Shown piece by piece: positions 15,840-23,586 of a stretch of 50,651 nucleotides of DNA. Under the pieces are notes generated by a model. It did no database searches. It had not been told where the DNA came from and saw only the letters and a program-made list of their open reading frames with translations. Numbering within the stretch: position 1 is the first letter of the stretch; each line of letters starts with the position of its first letter. The position numbers were made by a program, and so were the translations under genes. This DNA is from Betaproteobacteria bacterium Ga0077523 (GTDB lineage Bacteria > Pseudomonadota > Gammaproteobacteria > Burkholderiales > Ga0077523): contig LNDQ01000038.1 in the NCBI GenBank assembly GCA_001464695.1, positions 1-50,651 of the forward strand. The letters are read 5' to 3'.

Positions 15840-17236
15840 GACCTTCGATCGCACGCCGGCTGCAGATACTGCTCATCGGATCGGTGCTTGTGATCGGCAC
15901 ATTGCAGACCTGGCTCTGCTATCGCGCCTCACGTGCCGAGGCGGATGTCTTCCACGACCAGCACATGCGCCTGCTCGCCGAGGCCATCGCCGGCGCGACC
16001 CGATCGGGGAACATGGATACCGGGGAGATACCGGTCACTTCGGGCGCGGCCGAAGGTTTCACGATCCGGATCCGACCCGCCCTCGACCCGCGCGTGGGAA
16101 CCGGCAACCATGGTCAAGCGTCCAGCCCGGAACCGACGATGGGCTTCTCCGAGGCCTCGTCGGCGGGCTCGGCGGCACCATGGCGCCTCTACCGGATGCG
16201 GACGCCGCATGGAACCATCATCGAGGTCGCTCAACGCGTCGAGATGCGCGAGAGCATGGCCCTCGCGATGGCCGTCGAAACCACCTGGCCGATCTTCGCG
16301 CTGGCGCCGCTGGTGCTGCTTGGGGTGTGGTGGATCGTCCGGCAAAGCGTCGCACCGATGCACCGCATCGGCCGGGTATTGGCGGCTCGCGCGTCGGATG
16401 ATCCGTCGCCGGTCGAGGATCGGGACGTTCCCTCCGAAGTCATTCCGCTGGTCGACGAGCTCAATCGGCTTATGGCACGCGTCGGTGGTCTGGTCGCCTC
16501 GCAACGGCGGTTCGTCGCCGACGCAGCGCACGAACTTCGGTCACCCCTCACCGCGTTGAAACTCCAGGTGCAGACCATGTTGGCGGCCCGGCCGGTCGAA
16601 CTGTCCCAGACCACCAAACTGGATCGCCTGGAACGCGGTATCGGACGCATGCATCGGATCGTGGAGCAGTTGCTCCAGTTGTCCCGCTCGGAACTCCGTG
16701 CCACGACCGGCGACGACGCGGGCCCGGTCGAACTCGGTGACGCCGTGCACCGCATCGTCACCGAGCTTTCCGATCTCGCGCAGGAGCGGCGCATCGGCGT
16801 CCGCATCGCCATCCCGGACGACATCCGGGTGGCCGTCGATCCGGACGACCTCGGCACCCTGATCGCGAATCTCCTGGACAACGCGTTGAAGTATTCCCCG
16901 GTCGGGGGAGCCGTGGAGATCTCCGCCGACCACGATGCGCAGACGACGAGATTGCGGGTACTGGACTCGGGACCAGGCATTCCGCTCGCGGAGCGCGAAC
17001 GGGTGTTCGATCGCTTCTACCGGATTCCGGGAAGCGATGTCCCGGGCAGCGGACTCGGGCTGGCCATCGTGCGGACCATCGCGGATCGTATCGGTGCCGG
17101 CGTCTCGTTCGGCGATTCCCGATTGGGGGGACTGGCAGTGGAAGTATCGATTCCCCACGCAACCGAGCGACTCGCGCCGCCTGTGCTTCCGGCGGCTCAG
17201 CCGGAAACGGCAGTCTCGATCGCCGAGTCGGCATGA
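15836..17236 (+). CDS. Membrane sensor histidine kinase (QseC/CzcS type)
   Basis: This 466-residue kinase has an N-terminal transmembrane helix (LQILLIGSVLVIGTLQTWL), a periplasmic sensing region of about 130 residues, and a second helix (WPIFALAPLVLLGVWWIV). A HAMP-like linker, the phosphoacceptor helix FVADAAHELRSPL (His232) and a GHKL ATPase domain (NLLDNALKYSP, LDSGPGIP, PGSGLGLAIVRTIA) follow. The periplasmic part contains a Met-poor, acidic sequence without an obvious metal motif, so the signal is uncertain. The start at 15836 is set by the 4-bp overlap with the regulator gene; the longer open frame is a shadow. Confidence 0.9.
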   Translation: MRPSIARRLQILLIGSVLVIGTLQTWLCYRASRAEADVFHDQHMRLLAEAIAGATRSGNMDTGEIPVTSGAAEGFTIRIRPALDPRVGTGNHGQASSPEPTMGFSEASSAGSAAPWRLYRMRTPHGTIIEVAQRVEMRESMALAMAVETTWPIFALAPLVLLGVWWIVRQSVAPMHRIGRVLAARASDDPSPVEDRDVPSEVIPLVDELNRLMARVGGLVASQRRFVADAAHELRSPLTALKLQVQTMLAARPVELSQTTKLDRLERGIGRMHRIVEQLLQLSRSELRATTGDDAGPVELGDAVHRIVTELSDLAQERRIGVRIAIPDDIRVAVDPDDLGTLIANLLDNALKYSPVGGAVEISADHDAQTTRLRVLDSGPGIPLAERERVFDRFYRIPGSDVPGSGLGLAIVRTIADRIGAGVSFGDSRLGGLAVEVSIPHATERLAPPVLPAAQPETAVSIAESA

Positions 17237-17248
17237 CGGACCGGCGGA

Positions 17249-17277
17249 TTGCCTTGCAGCCGAAGCGCGCCTAAACT
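17249..17277 (+). promoter_or_regulatory. Sigma70 promoter with near-leaderless start
   Basis: TTGCCT (17249-17254), a 17-bp spacer and TAAACT (17272-17277) form a reasonable promoter. The ATG at 17285 is 7 bases after the -10, so the mRNA would start at or next to the codon. The layout TAAACT-GCCGACC-ATG copies the SRAP layout TATAAT-GCCAGCC-ATG. Confidence 0.5.
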
Positions 17278-17284
17278 GCCGACC

Positions 17285-17671
17285 ATGCGATTCGTCGTTG
17301 TCCTGATCCTGTCCGTCTTTCTCCCGCTACAGTCAGTGGGAGCGGTCGCCATGCCCTTCTGCGAAATGGGGGACATGGGTTCCGAGAAGATGAGCCATCA
17401 GAGTGCGCACGGCGAATCCATGCCGATGGATCATGGCGATCACGAGATGGAGCACGTGAGCCATCACGCCGACGGCGATACCGGGTCGCAACAAGGCCTG
17501 GACTGCAATCAATGCGGCCTGTGCCATTTGGCCTGCGCTTCCGCCCTTCCCTCCAGCACGCCCGTGCTGTCCGACGTGCTGCAGTCCGTCTACCAGGCGG
17601 CACTTGCGGCGAACGTCACCTCCTTCCAGCCCACCCCTCTCCGCAAGCCTCCTCGAGGCAACCTCCGCTGA
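17285..17671 (+). CDS. Small CzcI-like exported Cys/His/Met protein
   Basis: The ATG at 17285 gives a clean signal peptide (MRFVVVLILSVFLPLQSVGA); the frame is open slightly upstream. The 128-residue protein is rich in Met, His and Asp (MGDMGSEKMSHQSAHGES, MDHGDHEMEHVSHHADG) and contains a CNQCGLCHLACAS cluster. The same CxLCHxxC cluster and a basic Pro-rich end occur in the 4425 protein, so the two are likely paralogues. It lies directly after the two-component system and before the copper operon, with a hairpin behind it. A periplasmic metal-sensing or buffering role is inferred. Confidence 0.65.
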   Translation: MRFVVVLILSVFLPLQSVGAVAMPFCEMGDMGSEKMSHQSAHGESMPMDHGDHEMEHVSHHADGDTGSQQGLDCNQCGLCHLACASALPSSTPVLSDVLQSVYQAALAANVTSFQPTPLRKPPRGNLR

Positions 17672-17675
17672 GCAC

Positions 17676-17695
17676 TCGCGGCCGTCCGGCCGCGA
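17676..17695. terminator. Hairpin after the CzcI-like gene
   Basis: TCGCGGCCG and CGGCCGCGA form a perfect 9-bp stem with a 2-base loop, 5 bases after the stop codon. There is no T-tract; it may be a weak terminator separating the small gene from the copper operon. Confidence 0.5.
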
Positions 17696-17778
17696 ACTGA
17701 TTCCCGTTTCCTCTCGTCGAGCGCGGCGCGTGTATAGCGCCTGCGTACGCTCGTCGAAGCAACGCTTCGGAGGTTTGC

Positions 17779-18186
17779 ATGTCTCGTTTCACCCGCCCAT
17801 CCGCGCTCCGCGCGGATGCAGTCGCCTCGCTCGCGAAGCGCTTCGCGCTTCGATTCCTGGCAGTTGGTGCGCTACCCGTCGCCATCGGCGCAGGCTGCGC
17901 GACTTCCGCTCCTCCCGTTCCCGGGCCGGCGGACGCCGCTGACCCGACCTTGAGCGTCGGGCCACCGCCTTACCTATCGGCCTACGCGAGCTATCAGCCC
18001 TACCGAGAGCAGGTGATCGCCGGATGGAAGGAAGTCCATCGGGAAGTCTCCTCCGATTCGTCAGGCGGGGGCGGGCACGCTGGACATGGCGCGAACGGCG
18101 CGCGCAAGAAGGAAGTGAACGAAGCGGCGCCTCCGATCGAGAAGGGACCGCACGACTCCCACGGAACCCCGTCATCGAACCGTTGA
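17779..18186 (+). CDS. Putative lipoprotein, first gene of the copper operon
   Basis: This 135-residue protein has a long basic N-terminus, a hydrophobic core (FALRFLAVGALPVAIGAG) and Cys41 in GAGCATS, a plausible but non-ideal lipobox. The mature part is Pro-rich, then has YLSAYASYQPYREQVIAGWKEVHREV, and ends with a Gly/His segment (GGGGHAGHGANG) that could bind metal. I recognise no family. The SD CGGAGG is well placed. It ends 13 bp before the outer membrane factor gene, so it is probably cotranscribed and may act with that channel. Confidence 0.6.
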   Translation: MSRFTRPSALRADAVASLAKRFALRFLAVGALPVAIGAGCATSAPPVPGPADAADPTLSVGPPPYLSAYASYQPYREQVIAGWKEVHREVSSDSSGGGGHAGHGANGARKKEVNEAAPPIEKGPHDSHGTPSSNR

Positions 18187-18199
18187 AAAGGTATCTCGA

Positions 18200-19648
18200 A
18201 TGAAAACAACCCGTTGGTTTTCCTCGTTGCCGCGACGCGTACTACTCGCGGCGGCCCTCGGTTCGACGGTATTGTCGGGGTGCACCACGTTCTCCAAGGA
18301 CGGTGGTTTCGGCAAGGTGCAGGAAACCGCCAAGCAGCATCTGGGCAAAGACGCTCGATGGATCAGGAGCGACTCCGACGCGAGCGCCGTGCGCGATGCC
18401 GTGCGCGAGCGTCTCGCCGCCCCGCTGGCCGCGGCGGACGCCGTTCAGATCGCGCTCTGGAACAACCCCGGCCTGCAAGCCGTCTACGACGACCTCGGCA
18501 TCGCGGAGGCCGACCTCGTTCAGGCGGGTCGCCTGCCGAACCCGCATCTGGGCTACCTGCGAACCCGGAATCGTGGCGCCGGGTCGGGCAAGGACGAATT
18601 CGCACTCACGTTTCCCATCATGGACCTCGTCACCATGCCGTTGCGCCGCAAGGTCGAAGCGGCACGATTCGAGCAGGTCAAGCTGGAGGTCTCGTTGCAG
18701 ACCCTGGGCGTGGCCTACGAAACGCAGCGTGCGTGGGTCAGCGCCGTGACGGCCGAGCAAACCGTCAAGTATCTGGAAGAGGTCAAGGTGGCCGCGGAAG
18801 CGGCGGCCGATCTGGCGCGGCGGATGGCGCGCGCGGGCAACTTCAACGCGCTGGACCAGATGCGAGAGCAGGTCTTCTACGCCGAAGTAATCGCCCAGCT
18901 CGCCCGGGCCCGCCAGACCTCTTTGTCCGAGCGGGAACGGCTTACGCGCTTGATGGGTTTGTATGGTGAGAACCTGAGCTTCCGGCTGCCCGAGCGGCTG
19001 CCGGATCTGCCCGGCGCTCCCCCGGAAATGACGGAAGTCGAGGCTCGCGCGATGGAAGCCCGCCTCGACATCCAGGCTGCCAAGAGAGACACCGAGGCGG
19101 TCGCGAAAGCGCTCGGACTCACCAAGGTGACACGCTCGATCAACGTCTTCGATCTGGGTCCGGCCCGGACTCGCGAGGACGGCGGCGCATGGAATCGCGG
19201 CTTCGAGATCGCGCTGGAAATTCCCATCTTCGACTGGGGCAGCGCGCGCGTCGCTCGGGCCGAATCGCAGTACATGCAGGCGGTGAAACGCGTCGCCGAG
19301 CAGGCGGTCAACGCCCGCTCGGAAGTGCGCGAGGCCTACGCCGACTACCGGAGCACGTTCGAGACCGCAAAGCACTACCGGGATGAGATCGTCCCGCTGC
19401 GCGCCCGCATTTCCGAGCAGAACCTGCTCCGCTACAACGGCATGTTGATCAGCGTCTTCGAACTGCTGGCCGACGCCAGAGAGCAGGTCGCCAGCGTCAA
19501 TGCCTACATCGAAGCGCTGGGCGAGTTCTGGCTGGCCGAAGCGAACATGCAGAGCGCAATGACGGGCTCGCCGAGCGGCGTCCCAGGTGCCATGGCCCAG
19601 AGGGCGCGACCCGCCTTTGTCCCGATGTCCGTCCTCGCGGGACATTGA
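18200..19648 (+). CDS. TolC-family outer membrane lipoprotein of the copper operon
   Basis: This 482-residue protein has a lipobox (STVLSGCTTF) and the two OEP repeats of an outer membrane efflux channel (LWNNPGLQAVYDDLGIAEADLV at about 90-112; VNARSEVREAYADYRSTFETA near 375-395). Proteins like this act as exit ducts for RND or ABC pumps. No adaptor or pump gene accompanies it here; its neighbours are a multicopper oxidase and copper-binding proteins. It may use the RND/adaptor pair encoded at 6093-10403, or an unlinked pump. The SD AAAAGG is weak. Confidence 0.83.
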   Translation: MKTTRWFSSLPRRVLLAAALGSTVLSGCTTFSKDGGFGKVQETAKQHLGKDARWIRSDSDASAVRDAVRERLAAPLAAADAVQIALWNNPGLQAVYDDLGIAEADLVQAGRLPNPHLGYLRTRNRGAGSGKDEFALTFPIMDLVTMPLRRKVEAARFEQVKLEVSLQTLGVAYETQRAWVSAVTAEQTVKYLEEVKVAAEAAADLARRMARAGNFNALDQMREQVFYAEVIAQLARARQTSLSERERLTRLMGLYGENLSFRLPERLPDLPGAPPEMTEVEARAMEARLDIQAAKRDTEAVAKALGLTKVTRSINVFDLGPARTREDGGAWNRGFEIALEIPIFDWGSARVARAESQYMQAVKRVAEQAVNARSEVREAYADYRSTFETAKHYRDEIVPLRARISEQNLLRYNGMLISVFELLADAREQVASVNAYIEALGEFWLAEANMQSAMTGSPSGVPGAMAQRARPAFVPMSVLAGH

Positions 19649-19743
19649 CGAGTCCGCAGGGAGATCCGCCGTGAAAGCGTATCCCGCGACACTCGAGCCT
19701 CCCCTTGCTTCAGCAATCGCCAATCTTCAGGAGTAGAGCGTTC

Positions 19744-21114
19744 ATGCAATCCACCAGACGCAGTTTCCTGCAAGCGGCCGGCACCGTCCTGGGTGCCACC
19801 GCCATCTCACGCGCCGGTGCGGCAACCCTGCCGGAGGCGCCGATCCAGACGAGTGCCGCGACGCAACCGCCGCTCGCGCCGACCGACGGTCGTCCCTACA
19901 ACCCTGTGGTGACCTTGAACGGCTGGACCTTGCCGTGGCGCAGCCGCGACGGCTGGAAAGAGTTCCATCTCGTCGCGGAGCCGGTCGAGCGCGAGATCGC
20001 GCCCGGCATGATCGCGCGCCTCTGGGGCTACAACGGTCAGTCCCCCGGTCCGACCATCGAATGCGTGGAAGGCGACAAGCTCCGCATCTTCGTCACCAAC
20101 CGGTTGCCCGAGCACACCACCATCCACTGGCACGGCATCCTGCTGCCCAACGGCATGGACGGGGTCGGCGGTCTCAATCAACCTCAGATCAAGCCCGGCA
20201 AGACCTTCGTCTACGAGTTCGAGATGAAGAAATCCGGCACGTTCATGTATCACCCGCACGCCGACGAGATGGTGCAGATGGCCATGGGCATGATGGGCTT
20301 CATCGTCGTGCACCCGAAGGATCCGAATCAGTACCGCGTGGATCGCGACTTCGTGTTCCTGATCAACGCCTACGACATCGACCCGGGCAGCTACACACCG
20401 AAGATCGCCACGATGCTCGATTTCAATCTCTGGACCTGGAACAGCCGTGCGTTCCCGGGCATCGATCCGTTCGTCGTGCGCATGGGTGACCGGGTCCGGA
20501 TACGCATGGGCAACCTCACGATGACCAACCACCCGATCCACATGCACGGCTACGATTTCGAGGTTACCTGCACGGACGGGGGCTGGGTGCCCAAGTCTGC
20601 TCGTTGGCCAGAAGTAACCGTGGACATGGCGGTCGGCCAGATGCGCGCCTACGAGTTCGACGCGATCTATCCCGGCGACTGGGCCATTCATTGTCACAAG
20701 TCGCACCACACCATGGGGCCCATGGGTCACGACGTGCCGACCATGATCGGCGTCGACCATCGCGGCGTGGCCGAGAAGATTCTCAAGCTCGTGCCCGACT
20801 ACATGAGCATGGGCGACAAGGGCATGGCCGACATGGGCGAGATGCAGATGCCCATTCCCGACAACACCCTGCCGATGATGACCGGCCAGGGGCCCTTCGG
20901 CGCCATCGAGATGGGCGGGATGTTCACGACCGTCAAGGTGCGCGAAGGGCTCGCACGCGACGACTACCGCGACCCCGGCTGGTACGACCACCCGAAGGGC
21001 ACCGTGTCCTACGAATGGACCGCGCCCGTCGATGAACCGGTCAGACGTTCCGAAAAACCGGGCGACGGCGTGGAAGTGCAAGTGAGGAAACCCGGCCGCC
21101 ACGATCATCACTGA
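19744..21114 (+). CDS. Tat-exported multicopper oxidase (copper oxidase)
   Basis: This 456-residue oxidase would oxidise Cu(I) to less toxic Cu(II) in the periplasm. The ATG at 19744 gives a twin-arginine signal (STRRSFLQAAG); the short upstream extension is rejected. Copper-ligand motifs are in order: TIHWHGILLPNG, FMYHPHADEMV, HPIHMHGYDFEV and IHCHKSHHTMGPMGHD, which supply the T2/T3 centre and the T1 Cys, His and Met. It is shorter than CopA and lacks a long Met-rich insert, but has a Met-rich loop near residue 360 (YMSMGDKGMADMGEMQM). It sits between the outer membrane factor and CusF-like genes. Confidence 0.92.
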   Translation: MQSTRRSFLQAAGTVLGATAISRAGAATLPEAPIQTSAATQPPLAPTDGRPYNPVVTLNGWTLPWRSRDGWKEFHLVAEPVEREIAPGMIARLWGYNGQSPGPTIECVEGDKLRIFVTNRLPEHTTIHWHGILLPNGMDGVGGLNQPQIKPGKTFVYEFEMKKSGTFMYHPHADEMVQMAMGMMGFIVVHPKDPNQYRVDRDFVFLINAYDIDPGSYTPKIATMLDFNLWTWNSRAFPGIDPFVVRMGDRVRIRMGNLTMTNHPIHMHGYDFEVTCTDGGWVPKSARWPEVTVDMAVGQMRAYEFDAIYPGDWAIHCHKSHHTMGPMGHDVPTMIGVDHRGVAEKILKLVPDYMSMGDKGMADMGEMQMPIPDNTLPMMTGQGPFGAIEMGGMFTTVKVREGLARDDYRDPGWYDHPKGTVSYEWTAPVDEPVRRSEKPGDGVEVQVRKPGRHDHH

Positions 21115-21159
21115 ACCAACAGCGTCATACCCCTCAACCACCCTCGAAGGAGATAGACC

Positions 21160-21507
21160 ATGAAGAAACTGCTCGTTTTATCCCTCGCCACGCTCGCTCT
21201 GGGCGTGATGGCCGTTCCGCCCGCATCCGCCGGCGACGACCACCACTCCATGGAAGGTCACGACAAGATGGAGGCGATGGCGCCGACGTGGACCGACGGC
21301 GAGGTACGCAAGATCGAGAAGGACGCCGGCAAGCTGACCCTGCGACACGGCGAAGTTAAGAACCTCGACATGCGCGCGATGACCATGGCCTGGAAGCTGA
21401 AGGATCCGGCGATGGTGGACAACCTCAAGGTCGGAGACAAGATCCTGTTCACGGCCGAGAAGTTGAACGGGCAGTTCACGATCACCGAGATCAAGAGCGC
21501 GCCATAG
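21160..21507 (+). CDS. CusF-like periplasmic copper-binding protein
   Basis: This 115-residue protein has a signal peptide (MKKLLVLSLATLALGVMA, cleaved near ASAGDD) and a small OB-fold domain. The ligand region LRHGEVKNLDMRAMTMAWKL carries the His and the two Met of the CusF Cu(I)/Ag(I) site, and a Trp is close by. CusF proteins hand Cu(I) to efflux systems. A Met/His segment (HHSMEGHDKMEAM) precedes the domain and may add weak sites. SD GAAGGAGA is strong. It follows the oxidase, to which it could deliver or from which it could remove copper. Confidence 0.88.
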   Translation: MKKLLVLSLATLALGVMAVPPASAGDDHHSMEGHDKMEAMAPTWTDGEVRKIEKDAGKLTLRHGEVKNLDMRAMTMAWKLKDPAMVDNLKVGDKILFTAEKLNGQFTITEIKSAP

Positions 21508-21569
21508 AGATATCGACGGCGACGCGGGACCTCGTCGTCCTTCGTCGCCATCGTGGAGGAGCAGCCATC

Positions 21570-22040
21570 ATGCAATCTCACTCATCCGTCGTTTCCCGAA
21601 GGACGTTCCTGCTCGGTGCCCTCGCGGTCGCCGCGACGCGCACCTGGGCAAACTCGCCGTCGCTCGAGATCGAAGTCTGGAAGAGCCCGACCTGCGGCTG
21701 CTGCCGCGACTGGATCGACCATCTCGCACGAGGCGGCATCGCCGCCCGCACCAACAACGTCGGCAACACGTCCGCCCGCCACCGTCTCGGCATCCCGATG
21801 GAGTTCGGGTCGTGCCACACGGGCTCCATCGGCGGTTACGCGATAGAAGGGCACGTTCCCGCACGGGAGATCCGCCGCCTGCTGCGCGAGAAACCCGATG
21901 CTGTGGGTCTCGCGGTACCAGGAATGCCGGTCGGCTCGCCCGGTATGGACGGGCCGGTCTACGGCGGGCGTAGGGATCCGTTCGACGTGCTTCTGATCGA
22001 CCGGAGAGGGATAGTCACCGTCTTCGAAAGGTATCGATGA
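21570..22040 (+). CDS. DUF411 protein (CopG-type periplasmic thiol/metal protein)
   Basis: This 156-residue protein has a Tat-like signal (VSRRTFLLGALAVAATRT) and the DUF411 core with a conserved CGCC motif (KSPTCGCCRDWIDHL) and a further Cys (GSCHTGSIGGYAIEGHVP). DUF411 members adopt a thioredoxin-like fold and occur in copper clusters (CopG), where a redox role on copper has been proposed. The length fits the family. Its stop overlaps the next start (22037-22040), so they are translationally coupled. Confidence 0.88.
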   Translation: MQSHSSVVSRRTFLLGALAVAATRTWANSPSLEIEVWKSPTCGCCRDWIDHLARGGIAARTNNVGNTSARHRLGIPMEFGSCHTGSIGGYAIEGHVPAREIRRLLREKPDAVGLAVPGMPVGSPGMDGPVYGGRRDPFDVLLIDRRGIVTVFERYR

Positions 22041-22354
22041 TGTCAAAGCGCATGTTGCACGGACCGCGGGTGCGCTTGGCTCTCGTATCCGCGACGTTGG
22101 TGCTCGCATATCCCGCACTCGCCGCAGAGCGGGAGCAGGAGGCCCGGCCGGAAGTGTCGCCACCGGCCGCCGGTCAAGGCACGCACACGGAGCGGCATGA
22201 ACACGGCGCGGCGGGCAAACGGGAATTCCGGGCTATCCACAACATGGACGAAATGCACCGCATGGGCGGTGCGCCCGGAATGGGTCTGGAAGGCGGGCGC
22301 ATCCAGATACCTGCGGCCGGCAACCCGGCCAAGCCCCCGGACGAAAAACGATGA
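22037..22354 (+). CDS. Small exported protein of unknown function
   Basis: This 105-residue protein has a signal peptide (VRLALVSATLVLAYPALA) and a mature region of about 75 residues rich in Glu, His and Pro. It includes GTHTERHEHGAAGK and a Met/His patch (HNMDEMHRMGGAPGMG). I recognise no family; metal binding is plausible from composition. It overlaps both neighbours by 4 bp (start at 22037-22040, stop at 22351-22354), tying the copper genes upstream to the glycosyltransferase downstream. A second ATG at 22040 is an alternative start. Confidence 0.6.
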   Translation: MMSKRMLHGPRVRLALVSATLVLAYPALAAEREQEARPEVSPPAAGQGTHTERHEHGAAGKREFRAIHNMDEMHRMGGAPGMGLEGGRIQIPAAGNPAKPPDEKR

Positions 22355-23586
22355 CTGCGGCTGCACTTTTCGACCGGATCGTCGCGCATGACGCGGACGT
22401 GGCTCCGCGCGTGTCGGTCATCGTGCCCGCCTTCAACGCCGAGGCGACCCTCGGCGCGTGCCTGGACAGTCTGCATCGTCAGACGTTGCCTCCTTTCGAG
22501 ATCGTCGTCGTCGACGATGCGAGCACCGATACCACCACATGGACGGCGGCGGAGAAGGGTGTCCAGACCATCCGGATGCTCGGCAACGGAGGGCCGGGCC
22601 TCGCGAGGAACGCGGGAGCGGCCGTTGCCACCGGCAACATCCTCGCCTTCATCGACTCGGACTGCGTCGCGCAACCCGACTGGTTGGAGTACATGGTGGG
22701 CATGCTGACGCGCGAGCAACTGGGTGCCGTCACGGGCGGCTACGGCGGCACGCTGACGGGCGCGTTCCTGCCTCGGCTGCAGGACCTCGTGCTGAAACTG
22801 CGGCAACGCAGCCTGCCCAACCGCATCGCATCGACGATCTCGTCCAACCTGGTCTGCCGGCGCGAGTTCTTCGACGCCGCACAGGGATTCCCCCTGTACT
22901 TCCGCCGCTGGGGGGATCAGCGTGCCGTCTGGGGCAACGAGGATGAGGAATTCGGTTTCCTCGCGGCGCAGGGACGCAACGTGATCGGGTGGGTGGACCG
23001 AAGCGCTGTGCTGCACCAGTATCGCACCACGCTGCGAGGCTATCTGCGTCAGCAGACGTTCTATGCCGAGCGGATCGTGATGAGCTATCTCTGGCGCCCG
23101 GCCATGGCCGCCACCAAGACCAACTACAGCCGGGGCACCGGGATGCGCGACCTCGTCGTGACGGGCCTGGTCCCCGCCGCCGCCGCCGCGGCGATCCTGG
23201 CGGCGTCGACCGCGTCGGTACACGCACCAGTCGCGGTGGCGGCTTTCGGCACCTGCGTGATCGGCTACCTGGCGCTGCCTCTCGGCATCCTGCGCGGGCT
23301 GCGGTCGCTCGGCGCGGACTCCGCGTTCATCGTCAAGGCTTATCCGATCCTGCTGGCCGTCAAGGTGGCATGGTTCCTGGGCGCGCTGCGCGGGCTCATC
23401 TTCAGTCTGGGAGGTTTCAAGAATGGGAACACTCAACGCCGTATCGCACCTGCCGCGTTTGTGGTCGAAGCGCGGCCTGCCGCTGCACCTGACGTTCTTC
23501 GTGACGGCTCGGTGCAACGCGGTGTGCAGGCACTGCTTCTACTGGGACAGCCTCAATCAGGGCCAGAAGGAACTGACTCTCGATGA
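22351..23586 (+). CDS. GT2-family glycosyltransferase with C-terminal membrane helices
   Basis: This 411-residue protein has a GT-A domain: VSVIVPAFNAEATLGACLDSL, VVVDDAST, GPGLARNAGAAVATG and the metal-binding FIDSDC (DxD-like), with a further NEDEEF. Two or three hydrophobic segments follow after residue 260 (LVPAAAAAAILAAST, GTCVIGYLALPLGILRGL, AVKVAWFLGALRGLIFSL). Such enzymes often transfer sugars to polyprenyl phosphate or lipids. It overlaps the small exported gene by 4 bp, so it is in the copper operon. The last 55 residues (from about 357) overlap the radical SAM gene by 164 bp and look like read-through past the natural end. Confidence 0.85.
   Translation: MTAAALFDRIVAHDADVAPRVSVIVPAFNAEATLGACLDSLHRQTLPPFEIVVVDDASTDTTTWTAAEKGVQTIRMLGNGGPGLARNAGAAVATGNILAFIDSDCVAQPDWLEYMVGMLTREQLGAVTGGYGGTLTGAFLPRLQDLVLKLRQRSLPNRIASTISSNLVCRREFFDAAQGFPLYFRRWGDQRAVWGNEDEEFGFLAAQGRNVIGWVDRSAVLHQYRTTLRGYLRQQTFYAERIVMSYLWRPAMAATKTNYSRGTGMRDLVVTGLVPAAAAAAILAASTASVHAPVAVAAFGTCVIGYLALPLGILRGLRSLGADSAFIVKAYPILLAVKVAWFLGALRGLIFSLGGFKNGNTQRRIAPAAFVVEARPAAAPDVLRDGSVQRGVQALLLLGQPQSGPEGTDSR

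Noticed and set aside
19807..21141. Long minus-strand His/Val-rich frame opposite the multicopper oxidase
   Set aside because: Its composition simply mirrors Met/His/Asp codons of the oxidase; no SD or family motif.
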